A stretch of DNA of 33,840 nt from Actinomadura sp. CNU-125 (lineage in GTDB: Bacteria; Actinomycetota; Actinomycetes; Streptosporangiales; Streptosporangiaceae): NCBI RefSeq assembly GCF_001942465.1, contig NZ_MKJY01000585.1, positions 1 to 33,840 of the forward strand, given 5' to 3'. Shown here piece by piece: positions 13,482 to 22,512 of the stretch (within the stretch, counting starts at the first letter, position 1; the number at the start of each line of letters is the position of its first letter). The notes beneath the pieces were generated by a model. The model saw nothing but the letters and a program-made list of their open reading frames with translations. It was not told the origin of the DNA and made no database searches. Both the position numbers and the translations under genes were made by a program.

Positions 13482-13997
13482 GTGGGCGTCCGCCTGCGCG
13501 ACGGCGACGAGGCGTGCCTGGCCGAGGCGTACCGGCGCTGGTCCCGGCTGGTCTACACGGTGGCGGTGCGTTCGCTCGGCGACCGCAGCGACGCCGAGGA
13601 CGTTACGCAGCAGGTGTTCGTATCGGCCTGGCGCAGCCGCCGCACCTACAAGCTGGAGATGGGGAGCCCCGCGGCCTGGTTGATGGGCATCACCAGGCGC
13701 AGGGTGGCCGACCACTGGGCCGGCCGCCGCCGGGAACGGGATCTGGCGCTGGTCGCCCCCGTCGACGACAATCCGCCGCCGGATCCGCAGGCCGTCACCG
13801 ACAGCGTGGTGCTCGCCGACGAGATGACCCGGCTCGGAGAACCGCGCCGGACCATCCTGCGCCTCGCCTTCTACGAACAACTGACGCACACCGAGATCGC
13901 CGAGCGGCTGGATCTGCCGCTGGGTACCGTGAAAAGCCACATCAGACGGGGTTTGGGGTTGCTGCGCGACAGATTGGGGGTGGACGATGCATCTTGA
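13482..13997 (+). CDS. ECF (extracytoplasmic function) RNA polymerase sigma factor
   Basis: A 171-residue group 4 sigma factor. Region 2 is LAEAYRRWSRLVYTVAVRSL with SDAEDVTQQVFVSAWR (the -10 recognition helix), and region 4 is RRTILRLAFYEQLTHTEIAERLD with LGTVKSHIRRGLGLLRDRL. The only conventional in-frame start after the sortase stop is GTG 13482; the similar-looking codons just upstream (EKLDDAE) may also be translated from a non-standard start. It overlaps the anti-sigma gene by 11 bp, so the pair is made together. It probably controls this surface-protein operon. Confidence 0.9.
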   Translation: MGVRLRDGDEACLAEAYRRWSRLVYTVAVRSLGDRSDAEDVTQQVFVSAWRSRRTYKLEMGSPAAWLMGITRRRVADHWAGRRRERDLALVAPVDDNPPPDPQAVTDSVVLADEMTRLGEPRRTILRLAFYEQLTHTEIAERLDLPLGTVKSHIRRGLGLLRDRLGVDDAS

Positions 13998-14670
13998 CCA
14001 CGAGCAGCTCGCACTGCTGGCCCTCGGCGAGGACATCGACCGCTCCGACGCCGACGCGCACCTCGCGCGCTGCACCACCTGCACGCGTGAACTGCACGAA
14101 CTCCAGGGCGTGGTGGAGACCGCCCGGTACGGGCCGTCCGCGGACCAGCTCTTGGAGCCCCCGCCCCGTGTGTGGGACCGCATCGTCGCGGACCTCGAAG
14201 ATGAGGCCGCCGCGCCGGCGCGGGCTCGGCCGCACCGCTGGTGGGTCCACCGGAGGAGCATGCTGCTCGCCTCCGTCGCAGCAGGCCTGATCGGTGTCCT
14301 GGTCGGCGGACTGGGCGTATCGCTGAACGAGCGTCCCGAGGTGATCGCCCGGACCGCCCTGACCTCCCTGCCGGGCAAGGCCGGGACCGGGTCGGCCACC
14401 CTCCAACGCCTCGACGGCGGTCTGGCCGTCCACCTCGATGTCAGCGGCCTGCCGGCCGGAGGCGGGTACTACCAGGTCTGGCTGCTGGACCCCGCCGCAC
14501 AGAAACTCATCTCGCTGGGCAATCTGACTTCGACCGGGACCGGCACGCTGCCGTTGCCGCCGGGGTTGAACCCGGCGCGGTATCCCGTCGTCGACGTTTC
14601 TTTGGAGCCGCGGGACGGGAATCCGGCACATTCTTCCAACAGCTTCCTGCGTGGACGCCTACCGACGTGA
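13987..14670 (+). CDS. Anti-sigma factor, RskA-like, with zinc-finger motif
   Basis: A 227-residue membrane regulator of the preceding sigma factor. The cytoplasmic N-terminus has the zinc-associated anti-sigma pattern HLARCTTCTRELHEL. One membrane helix follows (MLLASVAAGLIGVLVGGLGV), then an extracytoplasmic RskA domain (GLAVHLDVSGLPAGGGYYQV, LLDPAAQKLISLG). RskA-type factors hold their sigma factor until proteolysis releases it. Start ATG 13987 lies inside the end of the sigma gene, indicating translational coupling. Confidence 0.9.
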   Translation: MHLDHEQLALLALGEDIDRSDADAHLARCTTCTRELHELQGVVETARYGPSADQLLEPPPRVWDRIVADLEDEAAAPARARPHRWWVHRRSMLLASVAAGLIGVLVGGLGVSLNERPEVIARTALTSLPGKAGTGSATLQRLDGGLAVHLDVSGLPAGGGYYQVWLLDPAAQKLISLGNLTSTGTGTLPLPPGLNPARYPVVDVSLEPRDGNPAHSSNSFLRGRLPT

Positions 14671-14701
14671 TGCCGTCCGGGTGAGGTCCGGCGGGTGAGC
14701 C

Positions 14702-15160
14702 TCATGACCGCCCTTCAGGGGTCGCTTCGTGCCCGGGCATCCCCGGCGTGCGACGCTGTTCCTTCATTTCCGCCTCGTGCACATGCCTGCGCCCGGCCAT
14801 CAAGGTGTCCCGTACGTCCTGCTCCAGGCGCCGCAGCATCTGGTAGTAGCCTTCGTCGTACTCCTCGACCAGTTGGAAGGTCCAGCGGCCCGGTACGACG
14901 TTGCGGCCGATGACTTCGGTGGTCATACGGTCGGCCAGCTCGCTGTATCCCGCTGCTCTAAGGAGCGTCACGGCGTCGTCTAGTTGTGCGTCTGCCCGTC
15001 CGGTCAGCTGGTGAAAGCTGTACAGGTGCCCCCGGGCGCGTTCGGTGGTCTCCAGCGCTTCGGAGATCCGTCCGGCCGCGGCGACCGCTGCGTCGCTCGC
15101 GCCGTGCGGTCTGCAGTGACGAGGTGCCAGCATGTCGCCGGGATCGGCATCTTCCGTCAT
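14702..15160 (-). CDS. Conserved-looking hypothetical protein (152 residues)
   Basis: Cytoplasmic, mostly helical protein on the minus strand. The sensible start is ATG 15160 (MTEDADPGDMLAPRH); the open frame upstream is low-complexity and Arg-rich. Core segments are EALETTERARGHLYSFHQLT, DAVTLLRAAGYSELADRM and RWTFQLVEEYDEGYYQMLRR. The regular helical pattern and conserved-looking aromatic residues suggest a real family, but I cannot name it. It stands alone and is convergent with the anti-sigma gene. Confidence 0.7.
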   Translation of the reverse strand: MTEDADPGDMLAPRHCRPHGASDAAVAAAGRISEALETTERARGHLYSFHQLTGRADAQLDDAVTLLRAAGYSELADRMTTEVIGRNVVPGRWTFQLVEEYDEGYYQMLRRLEQDVRDTLMAGRRHVHEAEMKEQRRTPGMPGHEATPEGRS

Positions 15161-15552
15161 GCCCGGCTCACTACCCGCCGCACGCCGTCCACTCCGGTGC
15201 GCGCCTCGGTGATCACGCCCCGAACCGGCACCGGGGCCTGAGAAGACCCGCCCACGGAGACCGGTATCCACAGGTCGGGGCGACAGCCGCGACTGGAGCG
15301 GGACGAGCATGATGTCGGACGCCGTAGCCGCCGAGGGCACGGACGCGTCATCCCGGGTGCGCCTGTGGCCTGTGTGGAGTGGCCCTGCAGGGGTAACACG
15401 GCACTTGTCCGCAATCCCGCCGGTCCCGTGGCATGCGAGCCCGCGACGTGTCCCGCGGGCGTATATGTCCTCGACAATGGCGCTGGAGCATGCGGAGAGG
15501 TGGGCCGAGGGCGGCGCGGACGGACGTAGCGGTAGAGCGAGTGGAGGCGATC
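15161..15552. other. Intergenic region without a supported gene
   Basis: About 390 bp upstream of a short reading frame. Minus-strand open frames here contain pieces loosely reminiscent of CBS/BON sequence (TASDIMLVPLQS; VRGVITEARTGVDGVRRVV), but in different frames and with no start or RBS. They may be remnants and are not annotated. Confidence 0.35.
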
Positions 15553-15657
15553 ATGGGGAACGGGCGCGACAAGACGCCGCTGAACAAGCTGCCGACTCCC
15601 GGAACCGGACTGGTCGACTGGACCCGCGACCGGCTCGCCTCGGAAGGCCGGGACTGA
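15553..15657 (+). CDS. Very small hypothetical protein (34 residues)
   Basis: Short frame MGNGRDKTPLNKLPTPGTGL... with a good ribosome-binding site (TGGAGG, 5-6 nt before ATG 15553). It ends 6 bp before the next gene. A longer version from 15433 is possible but its extra sequence looks non-coding. Function unknown. Confidence 0.4.
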   Translation: MGNGRDKTPLNKLPTPGTGLVDWTRDRLASEGRD

Positions 15658-15663
15658 TCCTGG

Positions 15664-16050
15664 ATGCCGTCGAGTCGCCGGAACGCAACGAGGCTCAACC
15701 GGTTGCTGGGTGCTGCCACGGCCGCCTACAGCATCGCCGTCATTATCAAGCCTGCATGGCTGGCTCGTCCTTACCGTCTGACGACGACCGGGCCCGGCGG
15801 TGATATTCCGCCTGAGGTGCGGTTGATGATCGCGGTCATCGGATCACGTGACGCCGCGATCGGGACCGCCATGGTGCTGGCCGGTGACGGCAAGGCGCGG
15901 CGGACGGCCACGCTGTGCCGTATCGCTGCCGACACCGCCGACGTGGTCCTGTTCGGCAGGATGCTCCCGGATCGGACGGCTCGCCGAAGGGTGGCCGTCA
16001 TCGCCGCAGGCTGGGCAGTCCTGTGCGCCGCCACTCTTCGCGATCTCTGA
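15664..16050 (+). CDS. Small membrane protein, DUF4267-like
   Basis: A 128-residue protein with three or four hydrophobic segments: LLGAATAAYSIAVIIKPAWL, MIAVIGSRDAAIGTAMVLAG, TADVVLFGRML and VAVIAAGWAVLCAATL. The RDAAIGTA box with surrounding helices resembles DUF4267-type membrane proteins of actinobacteria; the assignment is from pattern memory. Biochemical role unknown. Confidence 0.65.
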   Translation: MPSSRRNATRLNRLLGAATAAYSIAVIIKPAWLARPYRLTTTGPGGDIPPEVRLMIAVIGSRDAAIGTAMVLAGDGKARRTATLCRIAADTADVVLFGRMLPDRTARRRVAVIAAGWAVLCAATLRDL

Positions 16051-16159
16051 TCTCCCCCGCGCACGCCGCTGTGGGTTCGGCGGCCCGGCCGGCCCCCATA
16101 TCTTCCCCCCGCCTCCGGTGATAAACGAGGGCCGGGAGGGTGGGCAGGCGCGGCGCTGC

Positions 16160-18285
16160 TCACGCCTGGTGCCGGTGTTCGTCTGTTCGGGATGGAGCGG
16201 TTTCGGGAGGGCTGATGCGCAGGAGGCGGGCCAAGGGGCGGGGCAGCCACCAGTTGACGCCGCCGAGTGCGGAGACCAGGGCGGGGGCGAGGACGCCGCG
16301 GATGAGGGTGGCGTCGATGATGATGCCCAGCGCGAGGGCGGTGGCGAGGATCTTGACTTCGGTGGCGGGGACGGTGGAGAGGGAGACGAAGGCCAGGAAC
16401 AGGATGAGTGCGGCGGAGGTGACCAGGCGTCCGGTGCGGGTGAGGCCGGCGATGGTCGCCCGGTCGGTGGACAGTCCGCGGTCGTGTTCTTCGCGGATGC
16501 GTGACAGCAGGAACACCTCGTAGTCCATGGACAGGCCGAACAGGAAGGCGAACACGGCGATCGGGGCCCAGATGGTGATCGCTCCCGAGGCGTCTTGCCC
16601 GAACAGCACCTGGACGCCGAGGCCGTGCTGCCAGATCAGCACGGTGATGCCGTAGGCGGCGCCGAGCGAGACGACGTTGAGGACCAGGGCCTTGAGCGGC
16701 AGGATCAGCGAGCGGAGCGCGCGGGTGAGCAGCAGCAGCGTCACGATAATGATCAGGGCGATGACCCACCAGGCGTTGCCGTAGACGGCGTCGACGAAGT
16801 CGTTGTTCTGGGCGGTGATGCCGCCCACGTCGGCTCCGGCGTTCTCGGCGACCCGGCGGATATCGGCAACGGTTTCGGCGCCGGCCGGGGTGGCCGGGTC
16901 CTGCCGGGTCCAGATGTCGATCACCTGGCCGCGTCCGGTGGACCAGCCGGCCGGGGCGGCGATGCCCGCGACGCCCGGCATGCCCGAGACGGCCTGGGTG
17001 ACGCGGTCGGGGTGGTCGGTGAGCACTTCGACGGGCCGGACGATCCCGGCGCCGATGCCCGAGTTCTCGATGCGGTGCAGGGCTTGGGCGGCACTGCCTC
17101 CGGTGGAGGCCAGGGAGTCGAGGGTGGGCTGCCCCAGCCGCAGCGTCAGCACGGGCGCCGCCAGGCACAGCAGAACCAGTGTCGCGACGATGATCGAGAC
17201 CCACCGGTGGTCGACGACGGCGCGGCCGATCCGGTTCCACAGCCGGCTGTCGGGTGTGGACGAGCGGCGGTGCGGCCAGCTCAGCCGCGGCCCGGCCACC
17301 AGCAGCAGCGCGGGCAGCAGGGTGAGGGCCGCCGACACGCTGAGCAGGGGGATGAGCAGCCCGGTGAACCCGACGCTGCGCAGGAACGGGACCGGCAGGA
17401 CGATCAGGGCGGCGAGGCTGACCGCGACGGTGATGCCGGAGAACAAGACCGATCTGCGGCCGTGGCGATCGCGTGCTGGACGGCCCCGGCGTTGTCGCGT
17501 CCGTTCCCGCGTTCCTCCCGCCACCGGGTCACGATCAGCAGCGCGTAGTCGATCGCCACGCCCAGGCCGATGAGGGCGATCAGGTACTGCACGATGAAGG
17601 AGACCTCGGTGAACCCGGTGAGTCCCCACACGATCAGGAAGGTCGTCAGGATGGAGACCGCGGCGACCAGCAGCGGGGTGAGCGCCAGCAGCGACCCGAA
17701 CACCAGCACCAGGACGACCAGAGCGCCCAGCCCGCCGGCGAGCGTCTCGGCCAGCACGCTCGGGCCGCCTCCCCCGCCGCCGGAGGCCAGCACGTCCTGC
17801 CCGGTGACCGTCACCGGGACCCCGGTCCGGGCCTGGGCGCGTTCGGCGGCCTGCTGCAGGACCGGGAGCGCGGCGGCGTACGGCTCGGCTCCGGGCACGG
17901 GAGCGGGGTAGACGGCCACCACCGCCGTGCGTCCGTCCTCGGATCTCAGGGCGGGCGCCTGCACGGGCGAGACGGTCCGGCCCTGCAGCCCGGCGGCCTG
18001 CAGCGCGTGCTGGACGGTGCTCTGCACCCGTCCGGCCGCCTGCCGCGGGACCGGCTGCCGCCCGTCCCCGAGGACCAGCAGCACGGGGGCGTTGTCGCCG
18101 CCGGAACCGATCGCGGTGAGGATCTCCTGGTTGGCCTGGTAGGCGGGATTGCCCGGCTGGCTGAAGTCGTAGCTGAGCGCGGCGGTGGCGCGCGGTGCCG
18201 CGTACCCGCCGGCCACCCCCAGCAGCAGCCAGGCCGCGATCACCCACCATCGATACTTGATCACGCCGCGGGCCAACGCCTGCAT
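16160..18285 (-). pseudogene. MMPL/RND-family membrane transporter, one frame break
   Basis: A normal MMPL transporter of about 700 residues, read in two frames. From ATG 18285 the first part has TM1 (WWVIAAWLLLGVAGGYAA), an extracytoplasmic porter domain, and TMs ending with LIALIGLGVAIDYALLIVTRWREE, the GxxxDY box of the proton relay. The frame is lost near 17456-17461 (HAIATAA-DRSC), while RSVLFSGITVAVSLAALIVL continues in the next frame; one missing G would restore ATAGRSVLFSG. The second half has the matching FLFGLSMDYEVFLLSRIREEHDRG box and a complete C-terminus. MMPL proteins export lipids and pigments, so a link with the nearby carotenoid/lipid genes is possible but unproven. Confidence 0.85.
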
Positions 18286-18375
18286 GAACTCACTCCCTGG
18301 GAGGGTCAGGGCGCATTGCGGCGCCCGGGCTGAAAGATTGCTGCTGTTTCGGGTGGCCGCCGGAGGGACGCAGGG

Positions 18376-19386
18376 TCACAGGTGGTGGCGCAGGAGGAGG
18401 TCTTCGGGGAACGGGTCGAGGTAGGTCTGGTCGGCGACGTAGCCGAAGTGCTCGCCTTCGGCGTGGTGGCGCAGCAGCGCGATCGGGACGCTGAGCGGCG
18501 CCCGGCCCTGGCGGTAGGACCCGATCGCGGTGGCGATGTCGCGGCGCCGGGTCGCATCGAGGTCGTCGCCGATGAAGCCGAGGAGGTGCTCGAGTGCGTT
18601 GGTGTGGCGGCCGCGGCCGGCGCGGCCGGCGAGGGCGGCGGCGAACGCCCGGCGGTAGCCGTTCTCCAGGTCGGCTCTGGGACGGTCGCCGGCGCGGGCG
18701 GCGATGCGTCCGGTCTCGCGGTATCCCTCGGGGGAGTGTGCGAGGAGTTGCATCTTGTGCCGGCTGTGGAAGGCGACCAGGTCGCGGGGCCGCCAGTCGG
18801 AGGCGAAGAGTTCGCGGAGGCGGGCGTGGGCGAACACGCGCTCGATGAAGTGCTCGCGCAGCACCGGGTCGTTGAGGCGGCCGTCCTCTTCGGTGGGCAG
18901 GTCGGGCAGGGCGGCGCGGATCCGGGCGGCGAACACGCCGCGGCCGGTGCGGTCGACCGGCTGCCCATCGGTGCGTTCGCCCGGCTGTCCGGAGGCGTGG
19001 CGCGGCAGCCTGGACAGTCCGCAGCTGGGCGAGCGGGATTTCAGCACGTAGCCGTCGAGGTCGCACAGGTCGCCGATCCGGCGGTCGGCCAGGGCCTGCA
19101 TGGCGGTCGTGTGGTCGGCGGTGCCGTCCCTGGTGACCAGGTGCCCGTCGGTGCGCAGCCGCATCGCGGGCCGGGGCGCGCCGAGGCCGATCTCCATCTC
19201 CGGGCAGACCGGGATCCAGTCGACGTGCCCGAACAGCGATCCGGTCAGGAAGCGGTCCCGGCTGTGGCCGCCGTTGTAGCGGACGGGCGCGCCGAGCAGG
19301 CAACTGGACACCGCCAGCCGGGGCCGCGGATGCTCCCGCGCGCCGGGGGCGGATGTGCCCGTGGTCGCTGATGTCGTCCTGGTCAT
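18376..19386 (-). CDS. DUF523 and DUF1722 domain protein (YbgA-like)
   Basis: A 336-residue two-domain protein. The DUF523 part has SSCLLGAPVRYNGGHSRD, PVCPEMEIGLGAPRPAMRL and YVLKSRSPSCG; its conserved cysteines may bind metal. The DUF1722 part follows from about residue 190 (REHFIERVFAHARLREL, VAFHSRHKMQLLAHSPEGY, and finally TYLDPFPEDLLLRH). Such proteins lie beside photolyase and LitR-type genes in many bacteria, and a role in photoreactivation or light response has been suggested from that context. ATG 19386 overlaps the stop of the ECF sigma gene (ATGA), so they are coupled. Confidence 0.88.
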   Translation of the reverse strand: MTRTTSATTGTSAPGAREHPRPRLAVSSCLLGAPVRYNGGHSRDRFLTGSLFGHVDWIPVCPEMEIGLGAPRPAMRLRTDGHLVTRDGTADHTTAMQALADRRIGDLCDLDGYVLKSRSPSCGLSRLPRHASGQPGERTDGQPVDRTGRGVFAARIRAALPDLPTEEDGRLNDPVLREHFIERVFAHARLRELFASDWRPRDLVAFHSRHKMQLLAHSPEGYRETGRIAARAGDRPRADLENGYRRAFAAALAGRAGRGRHTNALEHLLGFIGDDLDATRRRDIATAIGSYRQGRAPLSVPIALLRHHAEGEHFGYVADQTYLDPFPEDLLLRHHL

Positions 19387-19880
19387 AGCATGTCTCGCAT
19401 CCTGCGCATCCCGGCGACGGTGCGTGCCTTGACGGTGCCGAGCGGGACGCCCAGCCGGTCGGCTATCTCCCGCTGGGTGAGCTGCCCGTAATGGGCCAGG
19501 GCAATCGCTTGGCGCTGTGGCGCGGGCAGGACAGCCAGCGCCGCGCGCACGTCGCAGGCGGTATCGATGGCCGAAGCGGTGTCGCAGGCGCCCGGGTCGT
19601 CCACCGCCCGGACGGTACGGCGCCGGTGCGCGGCCTCTGCACGCAGCAGGTCGATGGCCCGGCGGCGGGCGATGGCCAGCAGCCACGGTTCCAGATCGCG
19701 GTCCGGATCGAGCCGGTCGCGGGTCCGCCACAGCTCCCAGAAGACGGTCTGGACGATGTCGTCCAGGTCGCGGGCGGGCACCAGGTGGGCGACATGGCGG
19801 CGGATGCGGGGGGCCAGGCTGCGGTAGCACTCGGCCAGCGCGGCCTGCTCGCCGCGGGCGATGCGTTCGGTCAGGGTCAT
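19383..19880 (-). CDS. ECF sigma factor, LitS-like by position
   Basis: A 165-residue sigma factor with region 2 (LAECYRSLAPRIRRHVAHLV, DLDDIVQTVFWELWR) and region 4 (LPAPQRQAIALAHYGQLTQREIADRL, GVPLGTVKARTVAGMRRM). RBS GGAGGG precedes ATG 19880. It lies just downstream of the LitR/CarH-type gene on the same strand. In Streptomyces coelicolor, LitR controls the ECF sigma factor LitS, which drives light-induced carotenoid and photolyase genes; by synteny this gene is the likely equivalent. No anti-sigma gene is adjacent. That it serves the crt promoters here is inference. Confidence 0.88.
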   Translation of the reverse strand: MTLTERIARGEQAALAECYRSLAPRIRRHVAHLVPARDLDDIVQTVFWELWRTRDRLDPDRDLEPWLLAIARRRAIDLLRAEAAHRRRTVRAVDDPGACDTASAIDTACDVRAALAVLPAPQRQAIALAHYGQLTQREIADRLGVPLGTVKARTVAGMRRMRDML

Positions 19881-19987
19881 GCCGCCCTCCTAAACCGCTT
19901 CAAAACTTATTCATAGTCATTGGCGAGGGCGCGTCGCAACCCTGGCGGGCAAAGTCGGCGGAAAGGCTGGGCAGGGACGGGCGCGCC

Positions 19988-20944
19988 TCAGCGCCGGAAC
20001 CTGACCGCCTGGAGATCGGCTACCGCGCCGGACAGTGTTGTGACGAGCCGTACGCGCGGCGGGATCTGGGCCCGCGCCCATCCCGGGCCGCCGGTCACCG
20101 TTCGCAGCGGGGGCCGGCCGGCGGGCAATCCGGTGAGCCAGGACGGGTCGCCGGTTTCGGGTGTCTGCGACCAGACGAACACCGCGCGGGGTCCGGTGCG
20201 GTCGATCGCGGCCATCAGCGCCGGGACCGGCACCCGGGCGCCCAGCACGGTGGCCACGGTGCCGGTCTCGGCCAGCGCGGCGGCCAGCGCGTAGATCGGG
20301 AGGCTGTGCTGCTCCTCGGGCGCGCACGCCAGCAGCACCGGCGGGACGGAGCCATTGCGTTCGGCGCCCGTGCCGGCGGTACGTGTCCGATCGGCCAGCG
20401 CGCGCAGCAGCACCGCCGACAGCAGGTGCTCGACCTCGACGTAGGCGCCGGACGCCGCGTGCTTGCGGCCGATCCCGACCAGGACGGGCACGAACAACTG
20501 CTCCCATGCCGCCACGACCCCCTCGCGGTCCAGCGCGGCGTGCACGGCGGCGGCCATCGCCCGCTCGTCCAGCGCCATCGCCGCCCGGGCCAGCCCCCTG
20601 ACCTGCGCCGCATGCGGGCCGCTGCGCGCCGCGGGGGTGGCGTCCAGGGGGATGCGGTTGCCGCCCGCGCCGTGGCCCCGGGGCGCCGCGGGCTCGGCGC
20701 CGGGCTCGTCCAGCGCGGCACGGGCTGCCTCGGCCGGTGGCGCACCGGACACGATCAGCCGCTGCATCGCCTCCAGCCGGGCGAGGTCGTCGGCGGTGTA
20801 GCGGCGGTGGCCGCCGGCGCTGCGGCCGCTCGGCCCGATGCCGTACCGGCGGTCCCAGGTCCGCAGCGTGGAAGCCGCCACGCCGAGCCGGCGCGCGACC
20901 GCGCCGACCCCCAGCCCGGCCTCGCCCCGTGACTCGGCCGCCAT
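19988..20944 (-). CDS. litR: LitR/CarH-type MerR regulator with B12-binding-like domain
   Basis: A 318-residue regulator. The MerR DNA-binding domain is N-terminal (GVGAVARRLGVAASTLRTWDRRYG, then GGHRRYTADDLARLEAMQRL). A helical cap domain follows (AWEQLFVPVLVGIGRKHAAS, YVEVEHLLSAVLLRALAD), then a cobalamin-binding-like Rossmann part: VLLACAPEEQHSLPIYALAA, AETGTVATVLGARVPVPAL. CarH/LitR proteins use adenosyl-B12 as a photoreceptor and repress carotenoid genes in the dark. Here the usual D-x-H-x-x-G box reads E-Q-H-S-L-P: His is kept but Asp and Gly are not, so B12 binding needs testing. It is divergent from the photolyase gene. Confidence 0.88.
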   Translation of the reverse strand: MAAESRGEAGLGVGAVARRLGVAASTLRTWDRRYGIGPSGRSAGGHRRYTADDLARLEAMQRLIVSGAPPAEAARAALDEPGAEPAAPRGHGAGGNRIPLDATPAARSGPHAAQVRGLARAAMALDERAMAAAVHAALDREGVVAAWEQLFVPVLVGIGRKHAASGAYVEVEHLLSAVLLRALADRTRTAGTGAERNGSVPPVLLACAPEEQHSLPIYALAAALAETGTVATVLGARVPVPALMAAIDRTGPRAVFVWSQTPETGDPSWLTGLPAGRPPLRTVTGGPGWARAQIPPRVRLVTTLSGAVADLQAVRFRR

Positions 20945-21180
20945 GCTCGTGGCCTCCGTCCTTGTTCGACTCCAGATCGTGCCACTGCCCCGCGCAGGAA
21001 CGATCGTCCTACAAAGCTTTCGTCGGCACCGCTCGCCCCGGTTGCCTTGGCGAGCACGAGCTGTATGACACTGGGCCCGGGGTACGGCCACCGAGCACAG
21101 TGACGATGTCAACGGCTCCGGCACACGATCCGGCCTCCGCGGCGGCAACCGGTGGCGGGGCCTGCTCCGAAATCCTTGTG
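20945..21180. promoter_or_regulatory. Divergent litR-photolyase promoter region
   Basis: The 236 bp between the litR and photolyase starts should hold both promoters and LitR operators. An AAGCTT within ctacaaagctttcgtcg (about 21009-21025) is the only palindromic landmark noted. No sigma-specific -35/-10 could be assigned with confidence. Confidence 0.45.
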
Positions 21181-22470
21181 ATGAGGACTTCGATGATGCT
21201 GTTCACCCGCGACCTGCGGATCCGCGACAATCCCGCGCTGGCCGCCGCATGCCGCACCGGGCAGGTCGTGCCGGTGTTCGTCTTCGACGACGCGCTGCTG
21301 GACGGCCCGTTCGCCGCACCCAACCGCATCCGGTTCCTGCTCGACAGCCTCGCCGACCTCCGCGAATCACTGCGCGGACTGGGGGCGGACCTGGTGGTGC
21401 GGCGCGGCGACCCCGCCACCGAGATCGCCCGCCTGGCCCGGCAGACCGGCGCCGACACCCTGTTCCTGGCCGACGAGCGGTCGAGATACGCGACACGGCG
21501 CCTGGCCAAGCTCCGCGAACTCGACCTCAGGGTCACCACGCACCCCGGCATCACGGTGGTCCCGCCGGGAGACCTCACACCCGCCGGCGGCGACCACTAC
21601 CGCGTCTTCACCCCGTACTGGCGGGCCTGGGACGCCGCCCACCGGCGCCCGATCGCACAGACGCCCCACGCCATCCGGCTGCCCGCAGGAGTGCACCCCG
21701 GCCCGCTCCCGAAGTTCACCGACCTGACCACGGGGTCGCCGTCCCGCGACCTGGCCGCCGGCGGCGAGCGCGCCGGATGCCGCCGCATGACCGACTGGCT
21801 GCGTGCGGACGCCGCCGACTACGACCACGTCCACGACGACCTCGCCGCCGACCGCACCTCCCGCCTGGGCCCCTACCTAAAGTTCGGCTGCGTCTCGCCC
21901 CGCGAACTCCAGGCCGCCGCACCCGGCGGAGCCCGCCGCCAGCTCGCCTGGCGCGACTTCCACCACCAGGTCGCCGCCGCCTTCCCCGCGCTCGCCACCG
22001 ACGACTACCGCCCCCGCAGGCACCGGTGGAACCTGGACGAGGACGCCCGCACCGCCTGGTGCGTGGGCAGGACCGGCATCCCGATCGTCGACGCCGGGAT
22101 GCGGCAGCTCCACACCGAGGGCTTCATGCACAACCGCGCCCGCCTCATCACCGCATCGTTCCTCACCCGCGACCTCGGGATCGACTGGCGCCACGGCCTG
22201 CGCCACTTCAACGCCTGGCTCGCCGACGGCGACATCGCCGACAACGCCGGGAACTGGCAGTGGGTGGCCGGCACCGGCAACAACACCCGCCCCGGCCAGG
22301 TCATGAACCCGCACCGCCAAGCCGCCCGCTTCGACCCCCGCGGCGACTACGTCCGCAGATACCTGCCCGAACTCGCCGACCTCGACGGCAAGCAAGCCCA
22401 CCGCCCCTGGACACTCCCCGCCGCCCGCAGACGCACCCTCGACTATCCCCCGCCCATCACCGACCCGTGA
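21181..22470 (+). CDS. phr: Deoxyribodipyrimidine photolyase (DNA photorepair)
   Basis: FAD-dependent enzyme that uses blue light to split cyclobutane pyrimidine dimers. About 429 residues from ATG 21181 (MRTSMMLFTRDLRIRDNPAL). The antenna domain has VPVFVFDDALL, TLFLADERSRYATRRL and ITVVPPGDL. The FAD domain has RLGPYLKFGCVSPREL, QLAWRDFHHQV, and the signature IVDAGMRQLHTEGFMHNRARLI. The C-terminal block is NWQWVAGTGN, MNPHRQAARFDPRGDYVR. The domains and length are complete. Its place opposite litR and before the crt genes fits light-induced protection. A longer start upstream is possible but lacks support. Confidence 0.93.
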   Translation: MRTSMMLFTRDLRIRDNPALAAACRTGQVVPVFVFDDALLDGPFAAPNRIRFLLDSLADLRESLRGLGADLVVRRGDPATEIARLARQTGADTLFLADERSRYATRRLAKLRELDLRVTTHPGITVVPPGDLTPAGGDHYRVFTPYWRAWDAAHRRPIAQTPHAIRLPAGVHPGPLPKFTDLTTGSPSRDLAAGGERAGCRRMTDWLRADAADYDHVHDDLAADRTSRLGPYLKFGCVSPRELQAAAPGGARRQLAWRDFHHQVAAAFPALATDDYRPRRHRWNLDEDARTAWCVGRTGIPIVDAGMRQLHTEGFMHNRARLITASFLTRDLGIDWRHGLRHFNAWLADGDIADNAGNWQWVAGTGNNTRPGQVMNPHRQAARFDPRGDYVRRYLPELADLDGKQAHRPWTLPAARRRTLDYPPPITDP

Positions 22471-22512
22471 GCACCCACAACCACCGCATCACGAACCCGA
22501 AGGGAGACCGCG

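Noticed and set aside
15157..15477. Minus-strand frame with BON/CBS-like fragments
   Set aside because: Similarity is slight, the pieces are in different frames and there is no start signal; at most a remnant.
19517..20932. Plus-strand frame of ~470 codons opposite the ECF sigma factor and litR
   Set aside because: Arg/Gly-rich shadow with no motif, opposite two clear genes.
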